Below are positions 1-10,728 of a DNA stretch of 64,000 bases, piece after piece (position 1 is the stretch's first letter; every line of letters begins with the position of its first letter). Below the pieces are notes generated by a model, which saw nothing but the letters and a program-made list of their open reading frames with translations, made no database searches and was not told the origin of the DNA. The DNA lies in assembly GCA_963422445.2 (NCBI GenBank), contig OY729512.2, positions 2,728,001-2,792,000 on the forward strand, in the 5' to 3' direction. Position numbers and translations under genes: made by a program. The stretch is from G963422445 sp963422445. Its GTDB lineage: Bacteria > Pseudomonadota > Alphaproteobacteria > Thalassobaculales > Thalassobaculaceae.

Positions 1-2189
1 ATTACGTCGTGAGAAAACTCTCCGAGAGTCCTGAACAGAAACCGGATGCCGATCCGTTTATCGGGCTCGATATCTTTGTCCCTGAATTCACGTCGGCCAA
101 GTTCCAGATCGAATTCGAAACATTCATCCTTGTATTTGAGTCCGAATGTGGTGTTGACCGTACGCTTGTTACCGCTAGCGTCGCTGTGGATGGTCCGCCC
201 CGACATCGACCAGTTGTTGGCAAGGGGAACCGTCAGGTTCACGCTGATCTCTTCGCGGTCGCCGAGACTGGTGGTCCTCTCCCTTTCGCCGAGCAGGACA
301 TAGTCGAAGTGCATTTTGTATTTGTTTCGTTGAAACCGGACCTCGAATTCCCGCCGCCGGGGCTGGAACCGGTCCTTGTCAAGCCGGAACCGGGTCAATA
401 TATCAAGCCAATCGGTGGGCACATAATGGACGCGGCCAACATAGTCCGAGATTTTGTCATGGAGTCCTGAATTCCTGTCGAAAGCACTGTCGCCGCGAAT
501 TCGATAACTCTGTCCGAAAAAGGCCTGTGAAGAGCCGAGATCGGGGTCGAACAGGTTGGCCGAAATCCCGTAATCGATACGGGTGCCGCTGGTAACGCGG
601 TCGGTGCCCCCAAACCGGTTCGCGGCGAAGATATTCGTATCGTCGTATTCGAAAGCCTGGCTGTCTTCGTCAGGAATTTCGGCGGGATTGCCGCCATTCG
701 GACCGGCGACGATATTCACCACGGGTTCAATGACCTGGTATCTGTCGCCATCGTAACGAACGAACGGATAACGCCAGTTGAGCCCGATCTGTGGAAATAG
801 CCTGGCGGTCCGATGCGTCTCTTTCGACAGGGGCCCGTCTGTCGCGTCAATCGGATTCCGGACCGAATAGAAATCGGATTGCAGTTGTGCGGTCAGCGTG
901 TAGATGTCACCGCGCGGGGCGTAATATGGCAACTGCCATGAACTGACCAGCGAAAGCTTGTTGCTCTCGGTTCCGATGTCGCGGCTGAGCGATGCGAGCT
1001 TGACATCGAACTGGAACCGGCCGCCCAGCGAGTCCGGATTCCCGATATGGCTGTAACTGGCCGCCGGAAACACGGTTGGCTGCCCCAGTCCGCTGTCTTC
1101 CGACCTGAGATTCTGAAAGTCGTATACACTGAGCAAGGCATGGTCGCGGTCGTCGAAATGTTCCAGATAGGCATGACTGGTCAGGACATCATTGTAATTC
1201 AGATCGTAGCGGCGCAGATAGGTGCGGTCGCTGGTTCGGGCTAGATCGAAACCGGTTCTCCAAGCCTCGTTGAGAACGAACTTGCCGGAAAAGTCCACGC
1301 TGCCATGCACTTCCGAGTTCTTGTCACCGTCATTACCGTCCGGCCGCTCGAAGGTGCCGGCCGTCGCGAACAGGTCCAGGAAGCCGTTCCTGAAGGCCTG
1401 ACGATAGCGTGAGCGAGCGACCTGACCGGCATTCGAGTAGATGACCGGCTCGATCTCGAAGTCCCGGTTGCGATCCATGGCGTAGTAGAATGGCTGGCCA
1501 TAGATGAAACCGAGATTCTCGGAATACGCGAAATACGGAAAGAGAAATCCGGTGCGGCGGTCCACCGAGGGATCGGGATGCTTCAGATACGGGGTATAGA
1601 GAACGGGAACGCCATGCATTTCCAGATAAGCGTTGCGGTATTCGATATCCTGCGCCGCTTCGTCGTGAATTACCTTTGACGCCCGGATCTGCCACAGCGG
1701 CGGCTTATCCGGGTTTTCGCTACACGGTTCGCAGGGGGTGAAGGTTGCCTTTTGCATGGTCTTGCGCTGGTCGGCGTGCCGTTCGGCGTGTTGTGCCATC
1801 AGTCGTGAGCCGTCCGGCATGGTCAGCTGCAGATTCTTGATGAAGCCGGTTTTCAATTCGTCCTTGAGAACGGCATAGTCGGACTCCGCGATCTCACCGC
1901 CCGGTTCTTCAAGTCTGACATTGCCGGTTGCCGTTACCGTATCGGTGGTCCGGTCATAGGCCACGCGGTCGGCGTACAGGACACGCTTGCCCTGTGAAAG
2001 CCGGACATTGCCTCGGGCCGTGACGATGTCGGTGACCTGGTTGTGAAACAGCGTGTCGGCATCCAGAACAACCGGCACATCGTCGGCCGCTCCCGGAATG
2101 GCTTGAAGGGTCACGAGGAGAATAAGGAACAGGCCCGCCAGGTGTTGCAGACGCGCCCGACATCCGATCACACCGGATTGCATCATCAT
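1..2189 (-). CDS. lptD: LPS-assembly protein LptD, C-terminal end beyond the left edge
   Basis: Outer-membrane beta-barrel that inserts lipopolysaccharide into the outer leaflet, working with LptE and the LptBFGCA bridge. The minus-strand frame is open for 729 codons from an ATG triplet at 2181-2189 to the window edge. After a signal-like hydrophobic N-terminus (MMMQSGVIG, then a run ending near QAIPGAADD) there is an OstA/LptA-like jelly-roll region (about residues 30-150) with a CEPC cysteine pair near residue 140, followed by the long barrel with many alternating aromatic strands. The start lies 3 bp after the lptG stop, so lptF-lptG-lptD read as one operon. Family proteins are about 750-850 residues, so only a short tail is missing. 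The start could be any of the three consecutive ATGs. Confidence 0.93.
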   Translation of the reverse strand, partial: MMMQSGVIGCRARLQHLAGLFLILLVTLQAIPGAADDVPVVLDADTLFHNQVTDIVTARGNVRLSQGKRVLYADRVAYDRTTDTVTATGNVRLEEPGGEIAESDYAVLKDELKTGFIKNLQLTMPDGSRLMAQHAERHADQRKTMQKATFTPCEPCSENPDKPPLWQIRASKVIHDEAAQDIEYRNAYLEMHGVPVLYTPYLKHPDPSVDRRTGFLFPYFAYSENLGFIYGQPFYYAMDRNRDFEIEPVIYSNAGQVARSRYRQAFRNGFLDLFATAGTFERPDGNDGDKNSEVHGSVDFSGKFVLNEAWRTGFDLARTSDRTYLRRYDLNYNDVLTSHAYLEHFDDRDHALLSVYDFQNLRSEDSGLGQPTVFPAASYSHIGNPDSLGGRFQFDVKLASLSRDIGTESNKLSLVSSWQLPYYAPRGDIYTLTAQLQSDFYSVRNPIDATDGPLSKETHRTARLFPQIGLNWRYPFVRYDGDRYQVIEPVVNIVAGPNGGNPAEIPDEDSQAFEYDDTNIFAANRFGGTDRVTSGTRIDYGISANLFDPDLGSSQAFFGQSYRIRGDSAFDRNSGLHDKISDYVGRVHYVPTDWLDILTRFRLDKDRFQPRRREFEVRFQRNKYKMHFDYVLLGERERTTSLGDREEISVNLTVPLANNWSMSGRTIHSDASGNKRTVNTTFGLKYKDECFEFDLELGRREFRDKDIEPDKRIGIRFLFRTLGEFSHDV

Positions 2190-2192
2190 CAC

Positions 2193-3302
2193 CTATCCGT
2201 CCTCAAGATGTAACAGTCCGGCGATGCCGAGCAGGCCGGAGACCGTTGCTGGGGTCCATGCGGCAAGAATTTCGGGGATGCGTGAAGACAATCCGAGGGC
2301 AAAGACCAGATCGGATACGAAATACAGCAGAAATCCGAAGAACAGCCCGGTGCTCGCCCAGATCACGGTGCCACCCTTGCGGGTCAGACGCAGGGAAAAC
2401 GTTGCCGCGATCAAGACCATGGCACAGAGCAGGACTGGTGATGCGAGAAGCGCGTGCCAGTGCAAGCGATGACGGACGGCCGAGAACCCGGCTTCTTCCA
2501 GCAGGGAAATGAAGCCGGGCAGATCCCAGAACGACATCGTGTCTGGTGAGAAGAAACTGTCCTGGATATTGTCGATCGTGAACATGGTTTCGAGCCTATA
2601 GTTCTGGCGCACGGCCGGGATTGCATCGCGGTTGATGATCACTGCGTGGTCGATAGTCCAATAGCCGGGTTCCAGACGTACAGTATCGGCGTCGATACGT
2701 CGCAGAAATCTGTCCGTGCCCTCGAACTGGAAGATGATCACGTCGGACATCACGACGCCGTCACCGGTTATGTTCCGGGCGTGCAGGACCGATTGTCCCT
2801 CGGGTGTTCGTTCGCGCAACCAGATCCCGCTCGGAGCCACCGCCAGTGCGCTGGCGCGGTTACGCAGAATCCGATTCTCGAGAGCTTCGAATTTTTCTGT
2901 CGTCACCGATGCGAACGGGTTGAACACCGTAACCCTGAAAACGCCAAGACAAAATGCAAACAGGAGCGCTGGAAGCAGGAACTGCCAGACGGAGACTCCA
3001 GCCGAGCGCGCCACCGTCAACTCCTGATTTCGAGTCATGCGCGTGATCGCTAGCATGCAACCGGCCAGCACGGAGAACGGCAACGCGATCTGGATCATTT
3101 GCGGAGTCTTGAGAAGTGCCATCTCGAACACGGCGGCAAAGGTCGCGTCGCTCCTGTCGGCACCACGCCGCATCAGTTCGGTCAGGTCAAGCAGAAAAAT
3201 GATGACGGTTACCGTGGCAAATGTACCGCAGATCCAGAGTGCGAACTGACGCCCGAAATAGACCGACAATGAGGTTGGTAGTTTCACCAAGATGGATTCC
3301 AA
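2193..3302 (-). CDS. lptG: LPS export ABC transporter permease LptG
   Basis: Inner-membrane permease of the LptB2FG exporter, which extracts LPS from the inner membrane and feeds the LptC-LptA bridge. 369 residues, the usual YjgP/YjgQ length. The N-terminus begins with the short helix and first membrane segment (about residues 15-45), followed by the conserved coupling region with TRMTRNQELTVARSAGVS near residue 90. A periplasmic beta-jellyroll domain fills roughly 130-270, and three membrane helices close the protein. It follows lptF by 10 bp and precedes lptD by 3 bp. Assigned LptG rather than LptF by order, since lptF is first after the divergent pepA in alphaproteobacteria, and by sequence character. 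Confidence 0.93.
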   Translation of the reverse strand: MESILVKLPTSLSVYFGRQFALWICGTFATVTVIIFLLDLTELMRRGADRSDATFAAVFEMALLKTPQMIQIALPFSVLAGCMLAITRMTRNQELTVARSAGVSVWQFLLPALLFAFCLGVFRVTVFNPFASVTTEKFEALENRILRNRASALAVAPSGIWLRERTPEGQSVLHARNITGDGVVMSDVIIFQFEGTDRFLRRIDADTVRLEPGYWTIDHAVIINRDAIPAVRQNYRLETMFTIDNIQDSFFSPDTMSFWDLPGFISLLEEAGFSAVRHRLHWHALLASPVLLCAMVLIAATFSLRLTRKGGTVIWASTGLFFGFLLYFVSDLVFALGLSSRIPEILAAWTPATVSGLLGIAGLLHLEDG

Positions 3303-3312
3303 TCAGATCTGG

Positions 3313-4431
3313 TCAGGATGGCTGCTCGCGAAGCGGTTCGGAAATCACCCGGCCGGACATCGGGCGTATGAGAAGCAGGAACGCGATCAGCGCCGGTGCC
3401 AGGACGATGCCGTACATGACCGGCGTCAGCCACGGGTGGCGGGCAACCAGCATCTTGCTCCCGAGGTTGGCGCATTTGATGATGACCGCTAGAGTGATGG
3501 CAAGAACAATATGGGGAGTCAGACTGCGTCTGGAAAACGTGCTGCGCAACAATACGGTAAGGCCGATCAACGGCAAGGTCAGGCCCAGAAACGGGGCGCT
3601 CAGGCGAAAGTGGCCCTCGGCAATGTACTCGTTGAAGTTTCGTGGCGATGTCACTGTCTTTGTCGGGGTCATGAGATCCGTCAGAAACAGCTCGTTCTGG
3701 TCGCGCCAAAGGCGCTCGGCCGTGGACCTCGCGTTGCCCAGATTGACCGAATAGCGGTCGAAGTAAAGCAGGCCGACCCGCCCGGTGGTCGTGTTGCGGC
3801 TTTGCCGGTTGCCGTTCCGCATGAAGACCAGCGGACCTTCGTCGGTCATCACCAGGGCGCCGCTCTCGGCAATCAGCGTGACCTTTTCCTGCTCGTTCCG
3901 GCTGTCGTGGATGATCATGCCTTTCAGCACGCCATCCGCCTGACGCTCGCGCACATAGACGGTGATCTTGTTGCCGATCACGTTAAAGACTCCCTCGCGC
4001 AGCAGGACATCGGTATAGTTATGCCGGATTTCGAACTGCAATTCCTTGAAACTGCGGTAGAACAGCGGGGCGAGATAGAGAGTCAGCAGATAGCTCAGGC
4101 CGGTAATTAGAAGAGCGATCAGGATCGCCGGACGGGCTAGGCTGAACGGGCTGAGGCCGGCGGTTTCCAGAATGGTGATTTCCCGGTCCCCGGCCATGCG
4201 ATGGTAGGTGTAGAGCACGGCCGTGAAACCGGTGATCGGGAGTATGACAGACAGCCAGTTCGGCAAAAGCAGGAAGGTAAGGTATACGAAAGTCGCGAGC
4301 GGCAGGCCATGGTTGATGATGATGTCGATGAAACGGAGGGACTGGCTGAGCCAGATAAGGCAGGTCAGCGACAGCACGATGATCGCCATCGAGATTGTGA
4401 TTTGTCTGGCGATATAGCGGCTAATACCCAC
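3313..4431 (-). CDS. lptF: LPS export ABC transporter permease LptF
   Basis: Partner permease of LptG in the LptB2FG complex. 372 residues beginning MGISRYIARQITISM, with six predicted membrane segments: three in residues 10-130 and three in 280-360. The cytoplasmic coupling motif HRMAGDREITILETAGLSP lies near residue 80 and a periplasmic domain lies between the two membrane halves. First gene of the lptFGD operon. Its upstream region, normally a compact divergent promoter shared with pepA, is separated from pepA by a MITE, a repeat and an IS (4565-6374). Whether the promoter elements stayed on the lptF side cannot be told from sequence alone. Confidence 0.93.
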   Translation of the reverse strand: MGISRYIARQITISMAIIVLSLTCLIWLSQSLRFIDIIINHGLPLATFVYLTFLLLPNWLSVILPITGFTAVLYTYHRMAGDREITILETAGLSPFSLARPAILIALLITGLSYLLTLYLAPLFYRSFKELQFEIRHNYTDVLLREGVFNVIGNKITVYVRERQADGVLKGMIIHDSRNEQEKVTLIAESGALVMTDEGPLVFMRNGNRQSRNTTTGRVGLLYFDRYSVNLGNARSTAERLWRDQNELFLTDLMTPTKTVTSPRNFNEYIAEGHFRLSAPFLGLTLPLIGLTVLLRSTFSRRSLTPHIVLAITLAVIIKCANLGSKMLVARHPWLTPVMYGIVLAPALIAFLLLIRPMSGRVISEPLREQPS

Positions 4432-4564
4432 AATCTTGCGCCTCGGTTCGCTCGTGGGCGTTGATTGCGCCCGTCCCGATTGGTTGATGATAGCCTACCA
4501 CATTGTTGTCCCGAAATCACAGCCTGTTGTGTCTGAACCGATTGGCGGCGATAGAATCCAATGA

Positions 4565-4684
4565 ATCGCTTATGCACGTAACTCCGGTTGCGAGAGTTTG
4601 CCGCGAGAAGTTGACTCCTATCGGTCCATTTGGACGGTTTTCGATCAACATGTTGATCAAGCCGGAGCCAAGTGCATAAGCGGT
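4565..4684. mobile_element. 120-bp MITE derived from an IS1595-family element
   Basis: The element has inverted ends (left atcgcttatgcac, right complement accgcttatgcac) and is flanked by a perfect 8-bp duplication, tccaatga, at 4557-4564 and 4685-4692. Its left 40 bp matches the right end of the IS1595-family element at 23284-24329 (shared cgcttatgcac, then ccggttgcgagagtttgcc). Its right 40 bp matches that element's left end (shared tatgcac, ccgg and atcaacatg blocks). It has no coding capacity. These features are seen directly; that it is mobilised by the transposase at 23290-24219 is an inference. It lies in the lptF/pepA promoter region. Confidence 0.85.
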
Positions 4685-4739
4685 TCCAATGAATAACTGG
4701 CCGCATAACGAAATGCTGTGACAGGCTGGTCAGTTCCCG

Positions 4740-4832
4740 CCCACGGTGATTCCACGCTGTAAACAGCGGGCCCATGACAAGTTTTGCGACATGAACTCTT
4801 GCCAAAAAAGATAGAAAAGCCCGTTTTCTCCA
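4740..4832 (-). repeat. dispersed ~95-bp repeat, copy 1
   Basis: The minus strand closely matches the plus strand at about 45177-45272. Shared blocks include acggRcttttct, catgtcgc.aaact and cgctgtttacagcg; the last is a 6-bp palindromic stem. No reading frame is kept between the copies. Neither copy has visible terminal inverted repeats, so the mobility mechanism is unknown. Confidence 0.6.
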
Positions 4833-5097
4833 ACGATTTAATCTCGTTTACGGACCAATTTGTAAAATGACTTCGCTGAACCTCTTGCAAAATTCCTGTC
4901 CCCAGGGTCCGGTGAGGCCGGATCGGTCGGTTGATCCCGGTCACCTCTGCACCTGGAGGTCGGAATCCATGGATTCGCGGTGTCTCATCAGAGATGATGA
5001 GAACAAACAGGGACCTTTATGGGCATCGGGACACGCCTCTCCGGGCCACTCTCTTCGAGAGGGCCGCGAAGGGTCGGTATGCGTTGTCGGAGCTGCT

Positions 5098-6237
5098 CTA
5101 TGGGACGGCGAGACGTATCAACGGGTCAGCCGCCAGGGCCAGGATGCCGACCATGAGATGGCAGGCGACCCTGGAATGTCCACGGACGCGGACATGGCGC
5201 CCGCCACACTCATCCTTGAGGCGGGCGTTGGTCCTCTCGACACCGGACCGGATCCGGAACCGCACGGTCTCGGGATCGACATGGCCTATTGCACGCCGGG
5301 CCCGGGCCTCCCGGTCTCGCTCCTCCTTGAGGTCCTTGTCCCGGCGCGGATTGACATCGATGATCGGAACATGGCCAAGCCGTTCGCTCATCTGGTAGAT
5401 CTCCCTGGCATCATAGGCCGCGTCCATGAGATCGTAGAGATTGGTCACACGCGCGGCGGTCATCATCGCCAGCGGGATCGCGACCTGGCTGTCATGGACG
5501 GATGCCGAGGTGAGAACGGTCCTCAGCGGCACCCCGCAGTCTGCTGTGTCGATAGGCAGCTTGTCACCGCGCCAGGCCTCCATGACCCCCTTGGCATTCT
5601 TCTTTGCCCCGTGATCGCAGACCTTCGGCAGCGCGTCGAGCCTCTCATCGAGATCCATCCCGTTCGCTTGCCGTTCGAGACGCCCAGGCTCCTTCGTCCT
5701 CTCCGCGCCCTTGCGGGGCCGGCCGCGCTTGCGGTTCGGCTTCGGGGCCTTCGGCTTCGGGGCCGGCGTCTCCCGGGCCTCGATGGCCGTCGAGTCCCTC
5801 GACACGTGGCCGATGAGCGCGTCGCCCAGTGTCTCTGCAACCAGAGCCGCGTGCATCCTCTCCGGAAGACGGGACTGCGACCATTCGGCAAACGCCCGCG
5901 AAAACGTCGCTTCACTCGGGATCTTCGCGACACGCGACCAGCCGCACAGTCGGCGCAACGTCGGGTCTACCTTGAGCCTGTCGATCAGGTGGCGGGTCGT
6001 CGGCAGACCCCATACCGCCTTGGCGATGACGCCACGGGCCAGTGCCCGGCGACCCTCCCGGGGCCGACCCGGACCGGTCCACACCTCATCGACGAAGCCC
6101 TCCACCTTGACGAGATCGAGAGCTGTCACGAAGCGCTTGTGCGTCTCCAGGAGAGGACCGACCGCCTCGGCCAACGCAGGGAAAAGGTCCCCTTGAAATC
6201 GGCGCCAGAGATCGGATAGGGTCGAGCCAAGGGTCAT
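5098..6237 (-). CDS. DDE transposase of IS copy 1
   Basis: 379 residues from an ATG preceded by a strong ribosome site (aggaggtgacc). The frame stays open upstream to 6390, but that stretch is the IS leader. The N-terminal third resembles the DUF772-type transposase domain. The catalytic triad can be placed at DSTAIEARE (first Asp), DLMDAAYDAREIY (second Asp) and ERTNARLKDE (Glu, followed after six residues by Lys, the E(6)K signature). A Lys/Arg/Pro-rich linker near residues 195-225 (APKPNRKRGRPRKG) is likely DNA contacting. The gene appears intact, so this copy could supply transposase for the frameshifted copy at 9453-10591. Confidence 0.88.
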   Translation of the reverse strand: MTLGSTLSDLWRRFQGDLFPALAEAVGPLLETHKRFVTALDLVKVEGFVDEVWTGPGRPREGRRALARGVIAKAVWGLPTTRHLIDRLKVDPTLRRLCGWSRVAKIPSEATFSRAFAEWSQSRLPERMHAALVAETLGDALIGHVSRDSTAIEARETPAPKPKAPKPNRKRGRPRKGAERTKEPGRLERQANGMDLDERLDALPKVCDHGAKKNAKGVMEAWRGDKLPIDTADCGVPLRTVLTSASVHDSQVAIPLAMMTAARVTNLYDLMDAAYDAREIYQMSERLGHVPIIDVNPRRDKDLKEERDREARARRAIGHVDPETVRFRIRSGVERTNARLKDECGGRHVRVRGHSRVACHLMVGILALAADPLIRLAVP

Positions 6238-6262
6238 CGGGGTCACCTCCTCGGTATCTTGT

Positions 6263-6280
6263 TGTTGTGGAAACACAACA
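6263..6280. promoter_or_regulatory. short hairpin in the transposase leader
   Basis: tgttgtg-gaaa-cacaaca forms a perfect 7-bp stem with a 4-nt loop, 26 bp upstream of the transposase ATG. The same hairpin core is present in the second IS copy near 10620. It may limit expression or be a transposase-binding palindrome; the function is inferred only. Confidence 0.4.
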
Positions 6281-6528
6281 GACCACGGGGTGCCCCGAAA
6301 CCCAGGCCCTCGACAACAAAACCAGCCTCGAGAAGGCAAAAAACCGGTCGGGCCGGCAATTTTGCAAGAAGCTCCGCTGTATGTTGTCAAAGTGTCGCTC
6401 GACTGGTGCTCAAATTCAGCATGGGATCGCCGTGGTTCCCGCCCGGATGCAGTTCCCTGGTGCCGGTTTTCGGGATATATAGGCCCGTTTGAAGCTTCGT
6501 CTTTATATTACGATCAGGGAGGCCAGTC

Positions 6529-8007
<1,479 letters not shown>

Positions 8008-8139
8008 CCGGACCGATGACCCGATCGCTGTCCGGCTTCGGGTGTGGCGCCGGGAGGGTGGGTACATGACGAAGGCTGATCTGTTGACTGGCGGTGTGAC
8101 AGGATCCTGGGCCGGTTGGCCTCTCACTGGCTGCGATAA

Positions 8140-8589
8140 GTGACCGAGATCAGCTTCTATCACTCGCTGGTGCGGCCGCTCGAATGGGTGTTGCCGAAAC
8201 TGTTGGAAAGAACGCTGGAGAATGCGGAGCGGGCCGTCGTCATGATGTCGAGCGTCGAGCGTCTCAAGGCGTTGGATGCCCATCTCTGGACCTATGATCC
8301 GGCGTCTTGGTTGCCGCATGGCATGGACCCGGACGACGCAAGGGCCGACCAGCCGATCTGGCTTACGGTCGTTGACGAGAATCCGAATGACGCGCGGTTT
8401 CTTTTTCTTGCCGATTATGCGACCTCGGCTCATATCGCGGATTATGACCGGGTCTTCGATCTCTTTGACGGCCGTGACGACGCAGTGGTCACGGCGGCTC
8501 GGCAACGTTGGCGTGACTATCGGCAGGCTGGTCATTCACTATCCTACTGGCGCCAGGATCACCGCGGGCGGTGGAGCAAGGCAGGCTGA
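8140..8589 (+). CDS. holC: DNA polymerase III subunit chi
   Basis: Small clamp-loader accessory subunit that links the replicase to SSB. 149 residues, starting at GTG (VTEISFYHSLVRPLEW). The N-terminus carries the expected strand and helix, and the mid-section has SWLPHGMDPDDARADQPIWL, the chi signature region. The C-terminus ends in RQRWRDYRQAGHSLSYWRQ, also typical. It follows pepA by 132 bp, the standard alphaproteobacterial neighbour. The intervening bases show no gene. Confidence 0.88.
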   Translation: MTEISFYHSLVRPLEWVLPKLLERTLENAERAVVMMSSVERLKALDAHLWTYDPASWLPHGMDPDDARADQPIWLTVVDENPNDARFLFLADYATSAHIADYDRVFDLFDGRDDAVVTAARQRWRDYRQAGHSLSYWRQDHRGRWSKAG

Positions 8590-9232
8590 TCGAAGAGCAG
8601 TGTCACCGCCGACGCCCAGGCCATGTGTCAATCGCCATGCGGATGCGTTCGACGGAGCAGTACGATGCGATTGCCACTTCTCGCCGGTGACGGAATCGGG
8701 CCGGAAATTGCGGTGGCCACGCGTACCGTCCTCACGGTCATCGACGTCCGCTTCGGGCTCGACATCCAGGTCATTGAACAGGATATCAGCTTTGCAGCCC
8801 TGAACAGGTGCGGGAGCATGCTGACTGCCGGGGTCGTGCAGGCGGCCGAAGCGGCCGATGGCGTGATTCTCGGTCCCGTCGATACTGCAGCCTATCCGTC
8901 GTCGGAGGCGATCAATCCGTTGGCTGCGTTCCGCCGGATATTCGATCTTTATGCCAATATTCGTCACGCCTGCGCACGTGCCGGAACCACTGCCTCGGAG
9001 CCCGGGATCGATCTGCTCCTGGTTCGCGAGAACACCGAGGGCTTTTACGCCGACCGGACGATGTTTGCAGGATCCGGCGAGTTCATGCCGACGCCGGACC
9101 TGGCGATGGCTGTGCGTGAAGATCACGCGCGAGGGTGTGATGCGAATCGGCCGTGCAACGGCCCGGATTGCTGCAGAGCGTCCGCGCCGCAAACTCGCCA
9201 TTGTGACCAGATCGAACGTGCTCAAACTCTCC

Positions 9233-10728
9233 GAACCTCTTGCAAAATTCCTGCCCCCAGGGTCCGGTGAGCCCGGATCGGTCGGTTGATCCCGGTCACC
9301 TCTGCACCTGAAGGTCGGAATCCATGGATTCGCGGTGTCTCATCAGAGACGATGAGAACAAATAGGGACCTTTGCGGACATCGGGACACGCCCCTCCGGG
9401 CCACTCTCTTCGAGAGGGCCGCGAAGGGTCGGTATGCGTTGTCGGAGCCGCGCTATGGGACGGCGAGACGTATCAACTGGTCAGCCGCCAGGGCCAGGAT
9501 ACCGAACATGAGATGGCAGGCGACCTTGGAATGTCCGCGGACGCGGACATGGCGCCCGCCAAACTCATCCTTGAGGCGGGCGTTGGTCCTCTCGACACCG
9601 GACCGGATCCGGAACCGCACGGTCTCGGGATCGACATGGCCTATTGCACGCCGGGCCCGGGCCTCCCGGTCTCGCTCCTCCTTGAGGTCCTTGTCCCGGC
9701 GCGGATTGACATCGATGATCGGCACATGGCCAAGCCGTTCGCTCATCTGGTAGATCTCTCTGGCATCATAGGCCGCGTCCATGAGATCGTAGAGATTGGT
9801 CACACGCCCGGCGGTCATCATCGCCAGCGGGATCGCGACCGGGCTGTCATGGACGGATGCCGAGGTGAGGACGGTACTCAGCGGCACCCCGCAGTCTGCT
9901 GTGTCGATAGGCAGCTTGTCACCGCGCAGGCCTCCAGGCCCCCCTTGGCAGTCTTCTTTGCCCCGTGATCGCAGACCTTCGGCAGCGCGTCGAGCCTCTC
10001 ATCGAGATCCATCCCGTTCGCTTGCCGTTCGAGACGCCCAGGCTCCTTCGTCCTCTCCTCGCCCTTGCGGGGCCGGCCGCGCTTGCGGTTCGGCGTCCTG
10101 GCCTTCGGCTTCGGGGCCGGCGTCTCCCGGGCCTCGATGGCCGTCGGGTCCCTCGACACGTGGCCGATGAGCGCGTCGCCCAGTGTCTCTGCAACCAGAG
10201 CCGCGTGCATCCTCTCCGGAAGACGGGACTGCGACCATTCGGCAAACGTCCGCGAAAACGTCGCTTCACGCGAGATCTCCGCGACACGCGACCAGCCGCA
10301 CAGTCGGCGCAACGTCGGGTCCACCTTGAGCCTGTCGATCAGGTGGCGGGTCGTCGGCAGATCCCACACCGCCTTGACGATGAAGCCACGGGCCAGCGCC
10401 CGGCGATCCTCCCGGGGCCGACCCGGACCGGTCCACACCTCATCGACGAAGCCCTCCACCTTGACGAGATCGAGAGCTGTCACGAAGCGCTTGTGCGTCT
10501 CGAGGAGAGGACCGACCGCCTCGGCCAACGCAGGGAAAAGGTCCCCTTGAAATCGGTGCCAGAGATCGGATAGGGTCGAGCCAAGGGTCATCGGGGTCAC
10601 CTCCTCGGTATCTTGTTGTTGTGGAAACACAACATACCACGAGATGGCCCGAGACCCAGGCCATCGACAACAAAATCAGCCTCGAGAAGGCAAAAAACCG
10701 GTCGGGCCGGCAATTTTGCAAGAAGCTC
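9233..10728 (-). mobile_element. 1496-bp insertion sequence, copy 2
   Basis: Nearly identical to the copy at 4878-6374 and flanked by 4-bp duplications (ctcc at 9229-9232 and 10729-10732). It disrupts the dehydrogenase pseudogene. It is one base shorter than copy 1, which accounts for the transposase frameshift. Confidence 0.9.
9453..10591 (-). pseudogene. frameshifted transposase of IS copy 2
   Basis: Same protein as at 5098-6237 and same aggaggtgacc ribosome site. A single C is missing near 9927 relative to copy 1 (gcgccagg became gcgcagg). The upstream frame therefore ends at 9878 and the C-terminal half, carrying the last catalytic residues, continues in another frame to 9453. The protein is probably inactive, although the ends remain usable in trans by copy 1. 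Confidence 0.88.

Larger units (their letters stand above)
4878..6374 (-). mobile_element. 1497-bp insertion sequence, copy 1 (IS4/IS5-superfamily type)
   Basis: Boundaries come from comparison with the copy at 9233-10728 and from 4-bp target duplications (cgct at 4874-4877 and 6375-6378). The ends are imperfect inverted repeats: left gaacctcttgcaaaatt, right complement gagcttcttgcaaaatt. It carries one transposase gene on the minus strand. The two copies are nearly identical, which points to recent activity. The family could not be assigned beyond a DDE transposase of the IS4/IS5 superfamily. Confidence 0.88.

Noticed and set aside
1..2189. Apparent break-up of lptD into short frames
   Set aside because: The minus-strand frame is open all the way to position 3 when read to the edge; it is simply cut by the window.
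4867..6219. 450-codon plus-strand open frame
   Set aside because: It is antisense to the IS transposase, which has motifs, a strong ribosome site and a second copy; the plus frame has no domain.
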